Assembly: GCF_002723835.1 (NCBI RefSeq)
Contig: NZ_BEWG01000001.1
Location: forward strand, 32,346 to 96,345
Source: Mycobacterium sp. shizuoka-1
Lineage (GTDB): Bacteria > Actinomycetota > Actinomycetes > Mycobacteriales > Mycobacteriaceae
Direction of reading: 5' to 3'
DNA: 64,000 nt
The position numbers and the translations under genes were made by a program. Position 1 is the stretch's first letter, and every line of letters starts with the position of its first letter. Below, piece by piece: positions 26,653-35,614 of the stretch. Under the pieces are notes generated by a model, which made no database searches, had not been told where the DNA came from, and saw only the letters and a program-made list of their open reading frames with translations.

Positions 26653-27800
26653 CCGGCCCGCTTGCCGGGATCCGGGTGGTCGACCTCACCGCGATGGTGA
26701 TGGGCCCGTACTGCACCCAGATCATGGCCGACATGGGGGCCGAGGTCATCAAGGTCGAACCGCCCGCGGGCGACGACACCCGATATGTGTCCGCCGGCCC
26801 GGCGCCTGGCCTGAGTGGTGTGTTCGTCAACGTCAACCGCGGCAAGCGCAGCGTCGTCCTCGATCTGCGCTCAGTGTCCGGCGCGGCGGCCCTGCGCGCC
26901 CTGATCGCCGATGCCGACGTGTTCATCCACTCGATGCGCGCCAAGGCGATCGCCCGACTCGGATTCGGCTACCCGGAGGTCGCGGCCATCAACCCGGCGA
27001 TCGTCTACACCAACTGCTACGGGTACGGCAGGCGCGGACCCGACCGCGACCGCCCCGCCTACGACGACACCATCCAGGCCGAGTGCGGGCTGCCCGCCGT
27101 GCAGGCCGAATTGACCGGGGAGGCCAACTATGTGGCCACCATCGTGGCCGACAAAGTGGCCGGTCTGACCGCGGTGTACGCGACGACGATGGCCCTGTTC
27201 CACCGCGAACGCACCGGGGAGGGACAGGAGGTGGAGGTCGCGATGTTCGAGACGATGGCCTCGTTCATGCTCGTCGAGCATGCCAACGGCGCGATGTTCG
27301 ACCCGCCGCTGGGGCCGGCGCTGTATCAGCGCACCGTGGCGCCAAACCGCAAGCCGTACCGGACCAAGGACGGGTACCTGTCGGCGCTGATCTACAACGA
27401 CCGGCACTGGTCGAGCTTCATCGACGCGGTTGCGCCGGCCTGGCGCAGCGACCGGTACGCCACGCTGGCGGCCCGGGCCGCCGACATCGACACCGTGTAC
27501 TCGTTGGTGGCGCAGACCATGACCGAACGCACCACCGCGGAGTGGCTGACGCTGTTCGTGGAGCTGGAGATTCCTGCCGCGCCGCTGAACTCACCGCAGG
27601 CGCTCTTCGACAGCGACCACCTGCGCGAGGTCGGCTTCTTCGAGACGGTGGGCACCGCGCAGGGGCCGGTCCGGATGCCCGGTGTGCCGACCTGGTTTTC
27701 CCGCACCCCGGGCCGGGTCGGCGGTCCGGCCCCCGAGCTCGGGGCCGATACCGCGCAGGTGCTCGCCGAACTGGGACTGGCGGACGTGGAGAGCAGATGA
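26649..27800 (+). CDS. Class III CoA-transferase (CaiB/BaiF family)
   Basis: ATG 26649 gives 383 residues. The start LAGIRVVDLTAMVMGPYCTQIMADMGAEVIKVEPP is the family signature and D168 (in IVADKVAG) aligns by position with the catalytic aspartate D169 of formyl-CoA transferase. Such enzymes move CoA between acids without ATP; alpha-methylacyl-CoA racemases are close relatives. The cluster also encodes a ThDP lyase of the type that can release formyl-CoA, so transfer of CoA from formyl-CoA to a pathway acid is one attractive possibility, while racemisation of a branched acyl-CoA is the other. Confidence 0.88.
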   Translation: MTGPLAGIRVVDLTAMVMGPYCTQIMADMGAEVIKVEPPAGDDTRYVSAGPAPGLSGVFVNVNRGKRSVVLDLRSVSGAAALRALIADADVFIHSMRAKAIARLGFGYPEVAAINPAIVYTNCYGYGRRGPDRDRPAYDDTIQAECGLPAVQAELTGEANYVATIVADKVAGLTAVYATTMALFHRERTGEGQEVEVAMFETMASFMLVEHANGAMFDPPLGPALYQRTVAPNRKPYRTKDGYLSALIYNDRHWSSFIDAVAPAWRSDRYATLAARAADIDTVYSLVAQTMTERTTAEWLTLFVELEIPAAPLNSPQALFDSDHLREVGFFETVGTAQGPVRMPGVPTWFSRTPGRVGGPAPELGADTAQVLAELGLADVESR

Positions 27801-28960
27801 TGGACTTCGACATGGGGTCGGCCGCATCGCAGCTGCGGTCCCGGCTGCGCGATCTGGTGAGCGAGCATGTCCCCGAAGGCTTCCTGGGGGCGTTCACCGA
27901 CGATCCCGCCGATTTGGAAGCCGCGCAGCGGTTCTGCCGGACACTGGCCGCGCACGAGTTGCTCTGCCCGGCCTGGCCGCCGGAGTTCGGCGGGCGCGGT
28001 GCGTCGGTCTGGGAGCAGACCGTGATGCGGGAAGAGATGTGGGCCCACCACGAGCCGCGAGGCGCTCAGTACATGGGGGTGAACTGGGTGGGGCCGACGC
28101 TCATGCGCTACGGCACCGAAGCCCAACAGCGCCAGCATCTTCCGCCCATCGCCCGGGGCGAGGTGATCTGGTGCCAGGGCTTCTCCGAGCCGGAGGCCGG
28201 ATCCGATCTGGCATCGCTGCGCACCCGGGCGCGGCGTCCCGCCGACGGCTCGGCCGGCTGGCGGATCAGTGGCCAGAAGATCTGGACGTCGTACGCGACG
28301 ATGGCCCAGTGGTGCTTCCTTTTGGTGCGCACCAGCACGGCCGAGAAGAAACAGCAGGGTCTGTCGATCTTCCTGGTGCCGATGGACCAGCCGGCGATCG
28401 AGGTCCGTCCCATCCGGACCATGATGGGGCCGCACCACCTCAACGAAGTGTTCTTCGACGAGGTACCCGTCACCGAGGCCGACCTGCTCGGGCCGCTGGA
28501 CGGCGGCTGGTCGATCGTGTCCGACGTGCTGTCCTTCGAACGAGTCGGCATCGCCCGCTACGCCCGCTGCGAGCGGCTGCTGACCATGGCCCCGCAGTTC
28601 CTCGGGGACCGATGGGAACAGCTGCCCGACGATCTGCGCGGGCGCTGGGCGCGGATGCTCGTGCATTGCCGGCGGGCCCGGTTGCTGGCGTACCGGGTGG
28701 TGGCGTTGCAGAGCACCGGGCGCATCACGCCCGCTGACGCCGCGGGCTACCGCATCGCGGTCACCACACTGGACCAGGACAGCGCCGAGGTGCTGATGGA
28801 GATCATCGCCGAGGTGCCGCGCGGGGACGCCGCGACCGCCGATTACCGTGCCGAGGTCGAGGATCACTGGCGCTACTCCCAGTCCGCGACCGTGGCCTCG
28901 GGCAGCATCGAAATGCAACGCATCCTGCTGTCCCGGGCTCTGCTGGCGGCCGCCCGATGA
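27797..28960 (+). CDS. Acyl-CoA dehydrogenase, full-length (alpha-like) subunit 1
   Basis: The gene starts with tandem ATG codons (27797 and 27800) overlapping the CoA-transferase stop. The 387-residue protein has the FAD/substrate segments WCQGFSEPEAGSDLASLRT and GQKIWTSYATMAQWCFLL, and ends GSIEMQRILLSRALLAAAR. It is followed without gap by a shorter dehydrogenase, an arrangement like FadE pairs that form alpha2beta2 heterotetramers in mycobacterial sterol side-chain breakdown. Expected reaction: alpha,beta-desaturation of a CoA thioester with electrons passed to ETF. Confidence 0.9.
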   Translation: MMDFDMGSAASQLRSRLRDLVSEHVPEGFLGAFTDDPADLEAAQRFCRTLAAHELLCPAWPPEFGGRGASVWEQTVMREEMWAHHEPRGAQYMGVNWVGPTLMRYGTEAQQRQHLPPIARGEVIWCQGFSEPEAGSDLASLRTRARRPADGSAGWRISGQKIWTSYATMAQWCFLLVRTSTAEKKQQGLSIFLVPMDQPAIEVRPIRTMMGPHHLNEVFFDEVPVTEADLLGPLDGGWSIVSDVLSFERVGIARYARCERLLTMAPQFLGDRWEQLPDDLRGRWARMLVHCRRARLLAYRVVALQSTGRITPADAAGYRIAVTTLDQDSAEVLMEIIAEVPRGDAATADYRAEVEDHWRYSQSATVASGSIEMQRILLSRALLAAAR

Positions 28961-29850
28961 TCCTCGAGATGTCCGACGCGGCAACCGAGTACGGTCGGCA
29001 GGCCCGGCGTGCTTTCGCGGCAGCCGGCGGCGATGCGCTCGTCCGGCAGGCCGAGGCCGCGGACCGCGGAGCGCTCGTGCTGCCGGTACTGACCGAACTG
29101 GGGGCCTTCGACCTCGACGTGCACACCGACCCGGAATCGGCCGAGGCGGCGGCGGCACTGTGCCGCAGCGCCGGCTATTGGGCCCTGCCGTATCCCGTCG
29201 CCGAACGGCTGGCGCGGCCGACCGACCTCGACTGCGACGGACTGTTCGTGGTCTGCGAGACCGCGCCGCAGGCCGCCGTGGCGGGACTGCGCGAGCGCTG
29301 GGTGGCCGTCACGCTCGACGGGGCCCGCAGCGCCGCGGTCCCGGCCGCTGCGGTCGGTCCCGGTTTTACCGTGGCCCTGCAGCTGACACCGATCGACGCG
29401 CTCGGGGCGGGAGATGTCGCGCTCGGCCTGGTGCTGGCGTGCTGGACCTTGCTCGGAATGCTGGACCGCGCCGTCGAACTCACGATCGCCCACGTCAGCG
29501 TGCGCACGCAGTTCGGGCAGCCGCTGTCCGCGTTCCAGGGGGTGCAGTTCCAGCTCACCGAGGCCGAGGTGGAACGCAGCGGACTGGAGATGCTCGCCAA
29601 ACATGCGCTGTGGAGCCGGGACACCGACGATGCCCTGGCGCTACGCCTGGCCGCGATCGAGGCCGCCGACGTGGTGTTTCGGGTATGTCACCAACTGCAC
29701 GGCGCCAGCGGATTCTGCGACGAGACCACCCTGTCCTGGTTGTCACGCGCCAGCCAGCCCCTGCGCCGGTTGCCCTTCGGGCTGTCCGCCACCCGGGACC
29801 GGCTCACCCGGCGCCTCGGCCGCCACGGCCTGACGGGGCTGTTCACATGA
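28957..29850 (+). CDS. Acyl-CoA dehydrogenase, short (beta-like) subunit 1
   Basis: This 297-residue protein is about 90 residues shorter than a normal acyl-CoA dehydrogenase. The C-terminal helical domain is recognisable (VSVRTQFGQPLSAFQGVQFQLTEAEVERSG and CHQLHGASGFCDETTLSWLSRASQPLRRL), whereas the middle domain is degenerate and the EPEAGSD-type motif is missing. That is the usual form of the partner subunit in heteromeric mycobacterial FadE pairs. It overlaps both neighbours by four bases, so 1:1 production with the preceding subunit is likely. Confidence 0.85.
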   Translation: MILEMSDAATEYGRQARRAFAAAGGDALVRQAEAADRGALVLPVLTELGAFDLDVHTDPESAEAAAALCRSAGYWALPYPVAERLARPTDLDCDGLFVVCETAPQAAVAGLRERWVAVTLDGARSAAVPAAAVGPGFTVALQLTPIDALGAGDVALGLVLACWTLLGMLDRAVELTIAHVSVRTQFGQPLSAFQGVQFQLTEAEVERSGLEMLAKHALWSRDTDDALALRLAAIEAADVVFRVCHQLHGASGFCDETTLSWLSRASQPLRRLPFGLSATRDRLTRRLGRHGLTGLFT

Positions 29851-31010
29851 GCCTCGCCGGATTTCGGGCTGACGTCCGGGCATGGTGCGAAGACCACGTA
29901 CCGACCGACTGGCGGGCCCGCCAAACCGGTGCTCGCGAAGCCGAATTCGTAGATTTCCAGAAGGCCTGGTTCGCCGAACTTCGGGCTGCCGGCTTCGCCG
30001 TGCCGCACTGGCCTGCGCACTGGGGTGGCGGCATGCCGGTGGACGAGCAGATCGTGCTGTATTCGGAGCTGGCCGCCCACGACGCGCCGCGACTGGTACT
30101 GGCGTTCGTCGGCATCCACCACGCAGCGGCCACACTGCTGGTGGCCGGTACCGAGGAGCAGCGCCGCCGGCATCTGCCCGCGATTCTCGACGGCGAGCTC
30201 TGGGTCCAGGGCTTCTCCGAACCGGAGGCCGGATCCGATCTGGCCGGCCTGCGCACCACCGCCCGGCGGGTCGGCGACACCTATGTCGTCGACGGTCAGA
30301 AGGTATGGGCCAGTGGGGCATCGCATGCCGACTGGTGCCTCCTGCTGGCTCGCACCGATCCCACCGCCCCGAAGCGCCACGGCATCTCGTACTTCCTGCT
30401 GGACATGACCAGCCCAGGCATCGAGGTGCGCCCGATTCGCAACGCGGTCGGCGAATCGCACTTCTGCGAAATCTTTCTCGACGGGGTGGAGATCCCGGCG
30501 GCCAACCTCGTCGGTGCGGAGAACCACGGCTGGCGGGTGGCCCAGGCCACCCTCGGCACCGAGCGGGGCATGACGATGCTGGAGCTGGCCGAGCGGCTCG
30601 GCAACGCGGGCTTCGGATGGCTGGTGCAGGCCTGCCGGCCGATCGACGACGCGGCCGTCGCCGACCGTCTGGCGCAGTTCGAGATCGAGATCGCCGGTCT
30701 GCGTGGACTGTGCCGGGACCTGGTGCTGCGTCACGACAGCGGCGCCGCCGGTGCGGCCGATGCCTCGGTGGTGAAGCTGTACTACAGCGAATTGTTGCAG
30801 CGGATGACCGATTTCGGTGCCGAGGTGGGTGGGATGGCCGCCCACACCAGGCTCGCCAGGCCGGCCTCCAGCGGCTGGGAGTCCGGGTGCTGGATGCTGG
30901 ATTTCATCGGCTCTTGGGAGTGGACGATTCCCGGCGGTACCAGCGAGATTCAGCGCACCATCATCGCCGAACGGGGTCTCGGATTGCCGAGAGAACCGAG
31001 CGCGACGTGA
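29847..31010 (+). CDS. Acyl-CoA dehydrogenase, full-length (alpha-like) subunit 2
   Basis: ATG 29847 gives 387 residues. Family motifs are complete: WVQGFSEPEAGSDLAGLRTTARR, GQKVWASGASHADWCLLL, and the terminal IPGGTSEIQRTIIAERGLGLPRE, the classic FadE C-terminal signature. It is similar to the enzyme at 27797 but clearly distinct. It forms the second alpha/beta-like pair with the gene at 31010. Two pairs imply two desaturation steps on different intermediates, or one on a bulky and one on a shortened acyl chain. Confidence 0.9.
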   Translation: MSLAGFRADVRAWCEDHVPTDWRARQTGAREAEFVDFQKAWFAELRAAGFAVPHWPAHWGGGMPVDEQIVLYSELAAHDAPRLVLAFVGIHHAAATLLVAGTEEQRRRHLPAILDGELWVQGFSEPEAGSDLAGLRTTARRVGDTYVVDGQKVWASGASHADWCLLLARTDPTAPKRHGISYFLLDMTSPGIEVRPIRNAVGESHFCEIFLDGVEIPAANLVGAENHGWRVAQATLGTERGMTMLELAERLGNAGFGWLVQACRPIDDAAVADRLAQFEIEIAGLRGLCRDLVLRHDSGAAGAADASVVKLYYSELLQRMTDFGAEVGGMAAHTRLARPASSGWESGCWMLDFIGSWEWTIPGGTSEIQRTIIAERGLGLPREPSAT

Positions 31011-31957
31011 TGGCAAGCCCATTCGACGAGTTCCACGCCGAGCTCCGCTCGGTGGCCGCCGAGCTGCTCGCCAAAGACCGCGCGGTCGAGTGGCCGGTGC
31101 TCGCCGACGCCGGGTGGGTCGGTCTCGAGGTGCCCGAGCACCTCGGGGGTGCCGGCGCCACCTTCGCCGAAGTGGCCGTCGTCTGCGAGGAACTCGGCCG
31201 CGCGGCCAGTTCCAGCAGCTTTCTCGGCGGTGCCGTGCTGGCGGTAGGTGTCCTGAACAGTTTGCGGCCCAGCGCCATTCGCGACCGGTTGCTCGCCGGG
31301 ATCGCGTCCGGCACCACCCGGGCGGCCGTCGCCTTCGAACCGTTCGACTTCGTGCCCGATGCCGACGGCGCCGACACGATCCTGGTCGTCACCGACCGCG
31401 GGGTCACCGAGGCGACGGCGACCGTCACTGCGCAGCCGGTGCTCGACGAGACGCGCATGCTGGCCCGGGTGACTGTCGAACAGCTCTCGGACGTCATGGC
31501 GTTCGCCGACGAGTGCGCCGTGCGCCGGCTGCGCGATCGTGCCGCCGTCGCGGTGGCGTGCGACAGCCTGGGCGTGGCCGAGGCCATGCTGGCCGCCACT
31601 GTCGGCTACGTGACGATGCGTCGGCAGTTCGGCAGGCCCGTCGGATCGTTCCAGGCGGTCAAGCACGCCTGCGCCGACATGTACGTGGCGATCGCGGTGT
31701 CGCGCCAACTCGTCGGCGCCGCAGTGCGTGCCGTCGCGCAGGACGACCCCGACGCATCCGTTCCCGCCGCGATGGCGAAGTCGTATACCTGCAGTGCCGC
31801 CGTCGACATCGCGGGCAAGGCGATGCAGCTGCACGGCGGCATCGGCTACACGTGGGACAGCGGCATCCACGTCTACCTCAAACGGGCCGCGCTGAATCGT
31901 TCGCTGTTCGGCTCTCCGGCCGGGTATCGCCACGAACTCGCCCAACGCTATCGGTGA
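31010..31957 (+). CDS. Acyl-CoA dehydrogenase, short (beta-like) subunit 2
   Basis: The ATG shares one base with the preceding TGA (TGATG). The 315-residue protein has EVPEHLGGAGATFAEVAVVCEELGRA near the N-terminus and VGYVTMRRQFGRPVGSFQAVKHACADMYV and LHGGIGYTWDSGIHVYLKRA at the C-terminus. The central beta-domain is shortened, as in the partner subunits of mycobacterial FadE heteromers. It completes the second pair and is the last of four consecutive dehydrogenase genes. Confidence 0.87.
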   Translation: MASPFDEFHAELRSVAAELLAKDRAVEWPVLADAGWVGLEVPEHLGGAGATFAEVAVVCEELGRAASSSSFLGGAVLAVGVLNSLRPSAIRDRLLAGIASGTTRAAVAFEPFDFVPDADGADTILVVTDRGVTEATATVTAQPVLDETRMLARVTVEQLSDVMAFADECAVRRLRDRAAVAVACDSLGVAEAMLAATVGYVTMRRQFGRPVGSFQAVKHACADMYVAIAVSRQLVGAAVRAVAQDDPDASVPAAMAKSYTCSAAVDIAGKAMQLHGGIGYTWDSGIHVYLKRAALNRSLFGSPAGYRHELAQRYR

Positions 31958-31977
31958 AGCAATCCAAGGAGTGTCAT

Positions 31978-33693
31978 ATGGGAGTACCGGTCTACAAGCG
32001 CATCCTCGACCTGTTCGAGGCCGAAGGGGTCACCACGCTGTTCGGCATCCCGGACCCCAACTTCGTGCACATGTTCACCGAAGCCGAGGCGCGGGGCTGG
32101 TCGGTGGTCGCCCCGCACCACGAATTGAGCGCAGGCTTCATGGCCGAGGCGGCATCCCGGATGACCGGGAAGCCGGGTCTGTGCATCGGCACGCTGGGGC
32201 CGGGCATGGCCAACATGGCCGGCGCGATCCAGTGCGCACTGGTGGAGAACTCGCCGGTGATCTTCCTCGGTGGGCAACGGGCCAGGGTCACCGAGCGCCG
32301 GGTGCGTCGCGGTCGCATCCAATTCGTCCAGCAAGAGCCGCTTGTCGCGGCGTCGGTGAAGTACAGCAGCTCGATCGAATACCCCGACCAGACCGACGAG
32401 ATCATCCATGAGGCTATTCGCAAGGCCATGTCCGGCACCCCGGGCCCGGCCTACGTCGAGTTCCCGTCACACGTGATCCTGGCCGAGCTCGATGTTCGAG
32501 AAGTGTTGCCGCCCAACAGGTACCGACTGGTCAACCAAGGCGCCGGGGCGCCGGAGGTGGCCCGGGCGGCGGCACTGATCCGGCAGGCCGCCAGTCCCAT
32601 CCTGCTGGTCGGCCACGGCGTGCACACCTCGCGCACCCAGGAAGCGGTCCGGGAGCTCGCCGAGCTGATGGCCTGCCCGGTGATCCAGACCTCCGGCGGC
32701 ACCTCGTTCATTCCCGGCTTGCAGGACCGCACGTTTCCGTATCTGTTCTCACCAGCCGCCAACGACGCCGTCGAGGCGTCCGACCTGTGCGTCGCGCTGG
32801 GCACCGAGCTCGGCGAGCCTATGCACTACGGCCGAACACAGCACTGGGCGGCCAACGACGCCAACCGCACATGGGTGTACGTCGAGCAGGACCCGACCGC
32901 GATCGGCGTCAACCGGCCCGTCGACGTGGCCCTGGTGGGCGATCTGCGCGGTGTGGTGCCCCAGCTGGTCGAGGCGCTGCGCGACACCCCCCGCGCGCCG
33001 TCGGACACCCTTGAAACCCTGATCGAGGCCGACGCTGCCGAGCTGGCCCGGGTGGCCGACGAGGCCCCGCGTGGCCGGAGCCCGGTGCACCCGGCCCGCT
33101 TCGTCGTCGAGGCGACCAGGGCATTCGACGAATACGCACCCGACGGCATCCTGGTGCGCGACGGTGGCGCGACCGTAATCTTCGGCTGGACGTACTCGCA
33201 GACCAAGCCGCGCGACGTCATCTGGAACCAGAATTTCGGACACCTCGGCACGGGTTTGCCGTATGCAGTGGGTGCCTCGGTGGCCGAGGGCGGCAACCGC
33301 CCGGTCATGCTGCTGACCAGCGACTCGGCGTTCCTGTTCCACATCGCCGAGTTGGAGACCGCCGCCCGCTGCCACCTTCCGCTGGTGTGTGTGGTCGGGG
33401 TCGACCACCAGTGGGGCCTGGAGGTCGGGGTCTACAAGCGCACCTTCGACCAGCCCTCCCCGCAGCCCGGTGTGCATTGGAGCAAGGACGTGCGGATGGA
33501 CACGATCGCCGAGGGCTTCGGCTGCCACGGCGAGTACGTCGAGAAGGACGACCAGATCGGACCGGCGATCGCCCGGGCCTATGCCAGCGGCAAGGTCGGC
33601 GTGGTGCACGTCTGCATCGACCCGAAGGCCAACTCCGAGCAAATGCCGAAATACGACCGATTCCGAACGTGGTACGCCGAAGGCACTCAGTGA
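31978..33693 (+). CDS. ThDP-dependent lyase (2-hydroxyacyl-CoA lyase/acetolactate synthase-like)
   Basis: AAGGAG at 31966-31971 precedes ATG 31978; the product has 571 residues with three domains. The catalytic glutamate is E49 (APHHELSAGFMAEAA). The cofactor-binding motif is unusual: TSDSAF (D449) instead of GDG/GDS, and the metal-ligand Asn of the usual NN pair is replaced by D476 in VGVDHQWG, 27 residues downstream, the normal spacing. An aldehyde dehydrogenase follows, so a carboligase run in reverse, releasing an aldehyde, is the most coherent role. Acetolactate synthesis itself is unlikely here. Confidence 0.75.
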   Translation: MGVPVYKRILDLFEAEGVTTLFGIPDPNFVHMFTEAEARGWSVVAPHHELSAGFMAEAASRMTGKPGLCIGTLGPGMANMAGAIQCALVENSPVIFLGGQRARVTERRVRRGRIQFVQQEPLVAASVKYSSSIEYPDQTDEIIHEAIRKAMSGTPGPAYVEFPSHVILAELDVREVLPPNRYRLVNQGAGAPEVARAAALIRQAASPILLVGHGVHTSRTQEAVRELAELMACPVIQTSGGTSFIPGLQDRTFPYLFSPAANDAVEASDLCVALGTELGEPMHYGRTQHWAANDANRTWVYVEQDPTAIGVNRPVDVALVGDLRGVVPQLVEALRDTPRAPSDTLETLIEADAAELARVADEAPRGRSPVHPARFVVEATRAFDEYAPDGILVRDGGATVIFGWTYSQTKPRDVIWNQNFGHLGTGLPYAVGASVAEGGNRPVMLLTSDSAFLFHIAELETAARCHLPLVCVVGVDHQWGLEVGVYKRTFDQPSPQPGVHWSKDVRMDTIAEGFGCHGEYVEKDDQIGPAIARAYASGKVGVVHVCIDPKANSEQMPKYDRFRTWYAEGTQ

Positions 33694-33720
33694 AAACCCA
33701 ACCAGTGACAGGATGTTTCC

Positions 33721-35157
33721 ATGCGTGATTATCTGACGTTCTACATCGGCGGACAGTGGGTCGACCCGGTCGAACTGCGCACCCTCGACGTCGACAACCC
33801 CACCACCGAACAGGTCGGCGGCAGGATCGCGATCGGCTCGGCGGCGGACGTGGACAAGGCGGTCAAGGCCGCCCGCGCGGCGTTCGGCACCTGGTCGGTG
33901 AGTTCGCGCGAAGAGCGCCTCGACGTGTTGCAGGCGATCCTCGACGAGTACCAGAAGCGCGTCAAGGATCTGGCCGACGCCGTCCACGAGGAGATGGGGG
34001 CGCCGCCGTCGCTGGCAGCGGGACCCCAGGTGATGATGGGCCTCGGTCACCTGTCCACCGCGATCGACGTGCTGAAGAACTACAGCTTCGACGAACAGCG
34101 CGGCCAGACCATGGTGGTCAAGGAACCGATCGGGGTCTGCGGGCTGATCACTCCCTGGAACTGGCCCATCAACCAGATCGCCTGCAAGGTGTTCCCGGCC
34201 CTGGCCGCCGGATGCACCATGGTGCTCAAGCCCTCGGAGGTCGCGCCGTTCTCCGGCCAGATCTTCACCGAGATCGTCGACGCGGCGGGCGTGCCGGCCG
34301 GCGTCTACAACATGGTGTTCGGCGACGGACCGGGGGTCGGGGTGGCGCTGTCCAGCCATCCCGACATCGACATGGTGTCGTTCACCGGGTCGACCCGGGC
34401 GGGTATCGAGGTGGCGCGCAACGCCGCGCCGACTGTCAAGCGGGTCGCGCAGGAACTCGGTGGCAAGAGCCCGAACATCGTTCTCGACGACGAGGCCTTC
34501 GCCCAGAGCGTGGCGGCAGGAGTCGCGGTGATGATGATGAACACCGGGCAGAGCTGCAACGCACCGTCGCGGATGCTGGTGCCCAACAGCAGGATCGACG
34601 AAGCCGTCACCGTGGCCCGGGCCACCGCCGAAGGAGTCAAGGTCGGCGACCTGGCCGACAGCTCGGCGATCGGCCCGGTGGCCTCGCGGGCGCAGTTCGA
34701 CAAGGTGCAGGGCCTGATCCAGAAGGGCATCGACGAGGGCGCCACCGTGGTGGCCGGCGGACCCGGTCGTCCCGAGGGTCTGAGCACCGGCTACTACGTG
34801 CGTCCGACGGTGTTCGCCGACGTCAACAACGACATGACGATCGCCCGGGAGGAGATCTTCGGTCCGGTGGTGTGCATTCTGGGCTACGACGATCTGGACC
34901 AGGCCGTCGAGATCGGCAACGACACCGACTACGGCCTCTACGGGTACGTCTCCGGCGCCGACCTGGACCAGGCGCGTGCCCTGGCCCGCCGGATCCGCGC
35001 GGGTGCGGTCACGATCAACCACGCCTTCGACATCAAGGCGCCGTTCGGCGGCTACAAGACCAGCGGCAACGGCCGGGAGTGGGGCCAGGAAGGGTTCGAC
35101 GAGTTCCTGGAGACCAAGTCGATCCTGGGTTATGCACCGGCGGGTGCGGGGGAGTAG
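33721..35157 (+). CDS. NAD(P)-dependent aldehyde dehydrogenase
   Basis: This 478-residue protein has all class motifs: the cofactor region [22 protein letters not shown] and FTGSTRAG, the general-base glutamate in QELGGKSPN, and the nucleophilic cysteine in [13 protein letters not shown]. It begins 27 bases after the lyase gene and is the last gene of the plus arm. It would oxidise an aldehyde from the lyase step or from omega-oxidation to an acid, which the two ligases or the CoA-transferase could then activate. Confidence 0.92.
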   Translation: MRDYLTFYIGGQWVDPVELRTLDVDNPTTEQVGGRIAIGSAADVDKAVKAARAAFGTWSVSSREERLDVLQAILDEYQKRVKDLADAVHEEMGAPPSLAAGPQVMMGLGHLSTAIDVLKNYSFDEQRGQTMVVKEPIGVCGLITPWNWPINQIACKVFPALAAGCTMVLKPSEVAPFSGQIFTEIVDAAGVPAGVYNMVFGDGPGVGVALSSHPDIDMVSFTGSTRAGIEVARNAAPTVKRVAQELGGKSPNIVLDDEAFAQSVAAGVAVMMMNTGQSCNAPSRMLVPNSRIDEAVTVARATAEGVKVGDLADSSAIGPVASRAQFDKVQGLIQKGIDEGATVVAGGPGRPEGLSTGYYVRPTVFADVNNDMTIAREEIFGPVVCILGYDDLDQAVEIGNDTDYGLYGYVSGADLDQARALARRIRAGAVTINHAFDIKAPFGGYKTSGNGREWGQEGFDEFLETKSILGYAPAGAGE

Positions 35158-35182
35158 CCGCCCCGACGTAGCATCGGCAGCC

Positions 35183-35614
35183 ATGCGCGTGCTGGTGCAA
35201 CGGGTCACGTCGGCGTCGGTGTCGGTGGGTGGCGAGGTGGTCGGCATGATCACCCCGGCCGGGCAGGGCCTGCTGGCGCTGGTCGGCGTCACCCATACCG
35301 ACACCGCCGATGTGTCCCGCCGGATGGCCGAAAAGCTCTGGCAATTAAGGATTCTCGACGACGAACGGTCGGCCGCCGACATGGCCGCCCCGATCCTGGT
35401 GGTCAGTCAGTTCACGCTGTACGCCAACACCACCAAGGGCCGCAGACCCACCTGGAACGCGGCCGCGCCCGGCTCCGTCGCCGAACCACTGGTCACGGCG
35501 TTCGCCGAGGCGCTGCGCACGTTGGGTGCCCAGGTTCAGACCGGGGTGTTCGGTGCCGACATGGCCGTCGCGCTGGTCAACGACGGACCGGTCACGGTGC
35601 TGCTGGAGCTGTGA
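35183..35614 (+). CDS. dtd: D-aminoacyl-tRNA deacylase
   Basis: The 143-residue protein begins [21 protein letters not shown] and carries both family signatures, [17 protein letters not shown] and NDGPVTV with the Gly-cisPro element. It hydrolyses D-amino acids from mischarged tRNAs (notably D-Tyr) as a dimer, a housekeeping proofreading function. It is a normal chromosomal gene following the catabolic operon by 25 bases, and its 3' end overlaps the convergent transporter gene by 23 bases. Confidence 0.95.
   Translation: MRVLVQRVTSASVSVGGEVVGMITPAGQGLLALVGVTHTDTADVSRRMAEKLWQLRILDDERSAADMAAPILVVSQFTLYANTTKGRRPTWNAAAPGSVAEPLVTAFAEALRTLGAQVQTGVFGADMAVALVNDGPVTVLLEL

Noticed and set aside
31978..33693. 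Acetolactate synthase (ilvB) for branched amino acid synthesis
   Set aside because: No small regulatory subunit or ilvC/ilvN neighbours, an atypical cofactor motif, and a location inside a catabolic operon.
32749..35382. An 877-codon minus-strand frame opposite the lyase and aldehyde dehydrogenase
   Set aside because: Both plus-strand genes have complete catalytic motifs; the antisense frame has none.
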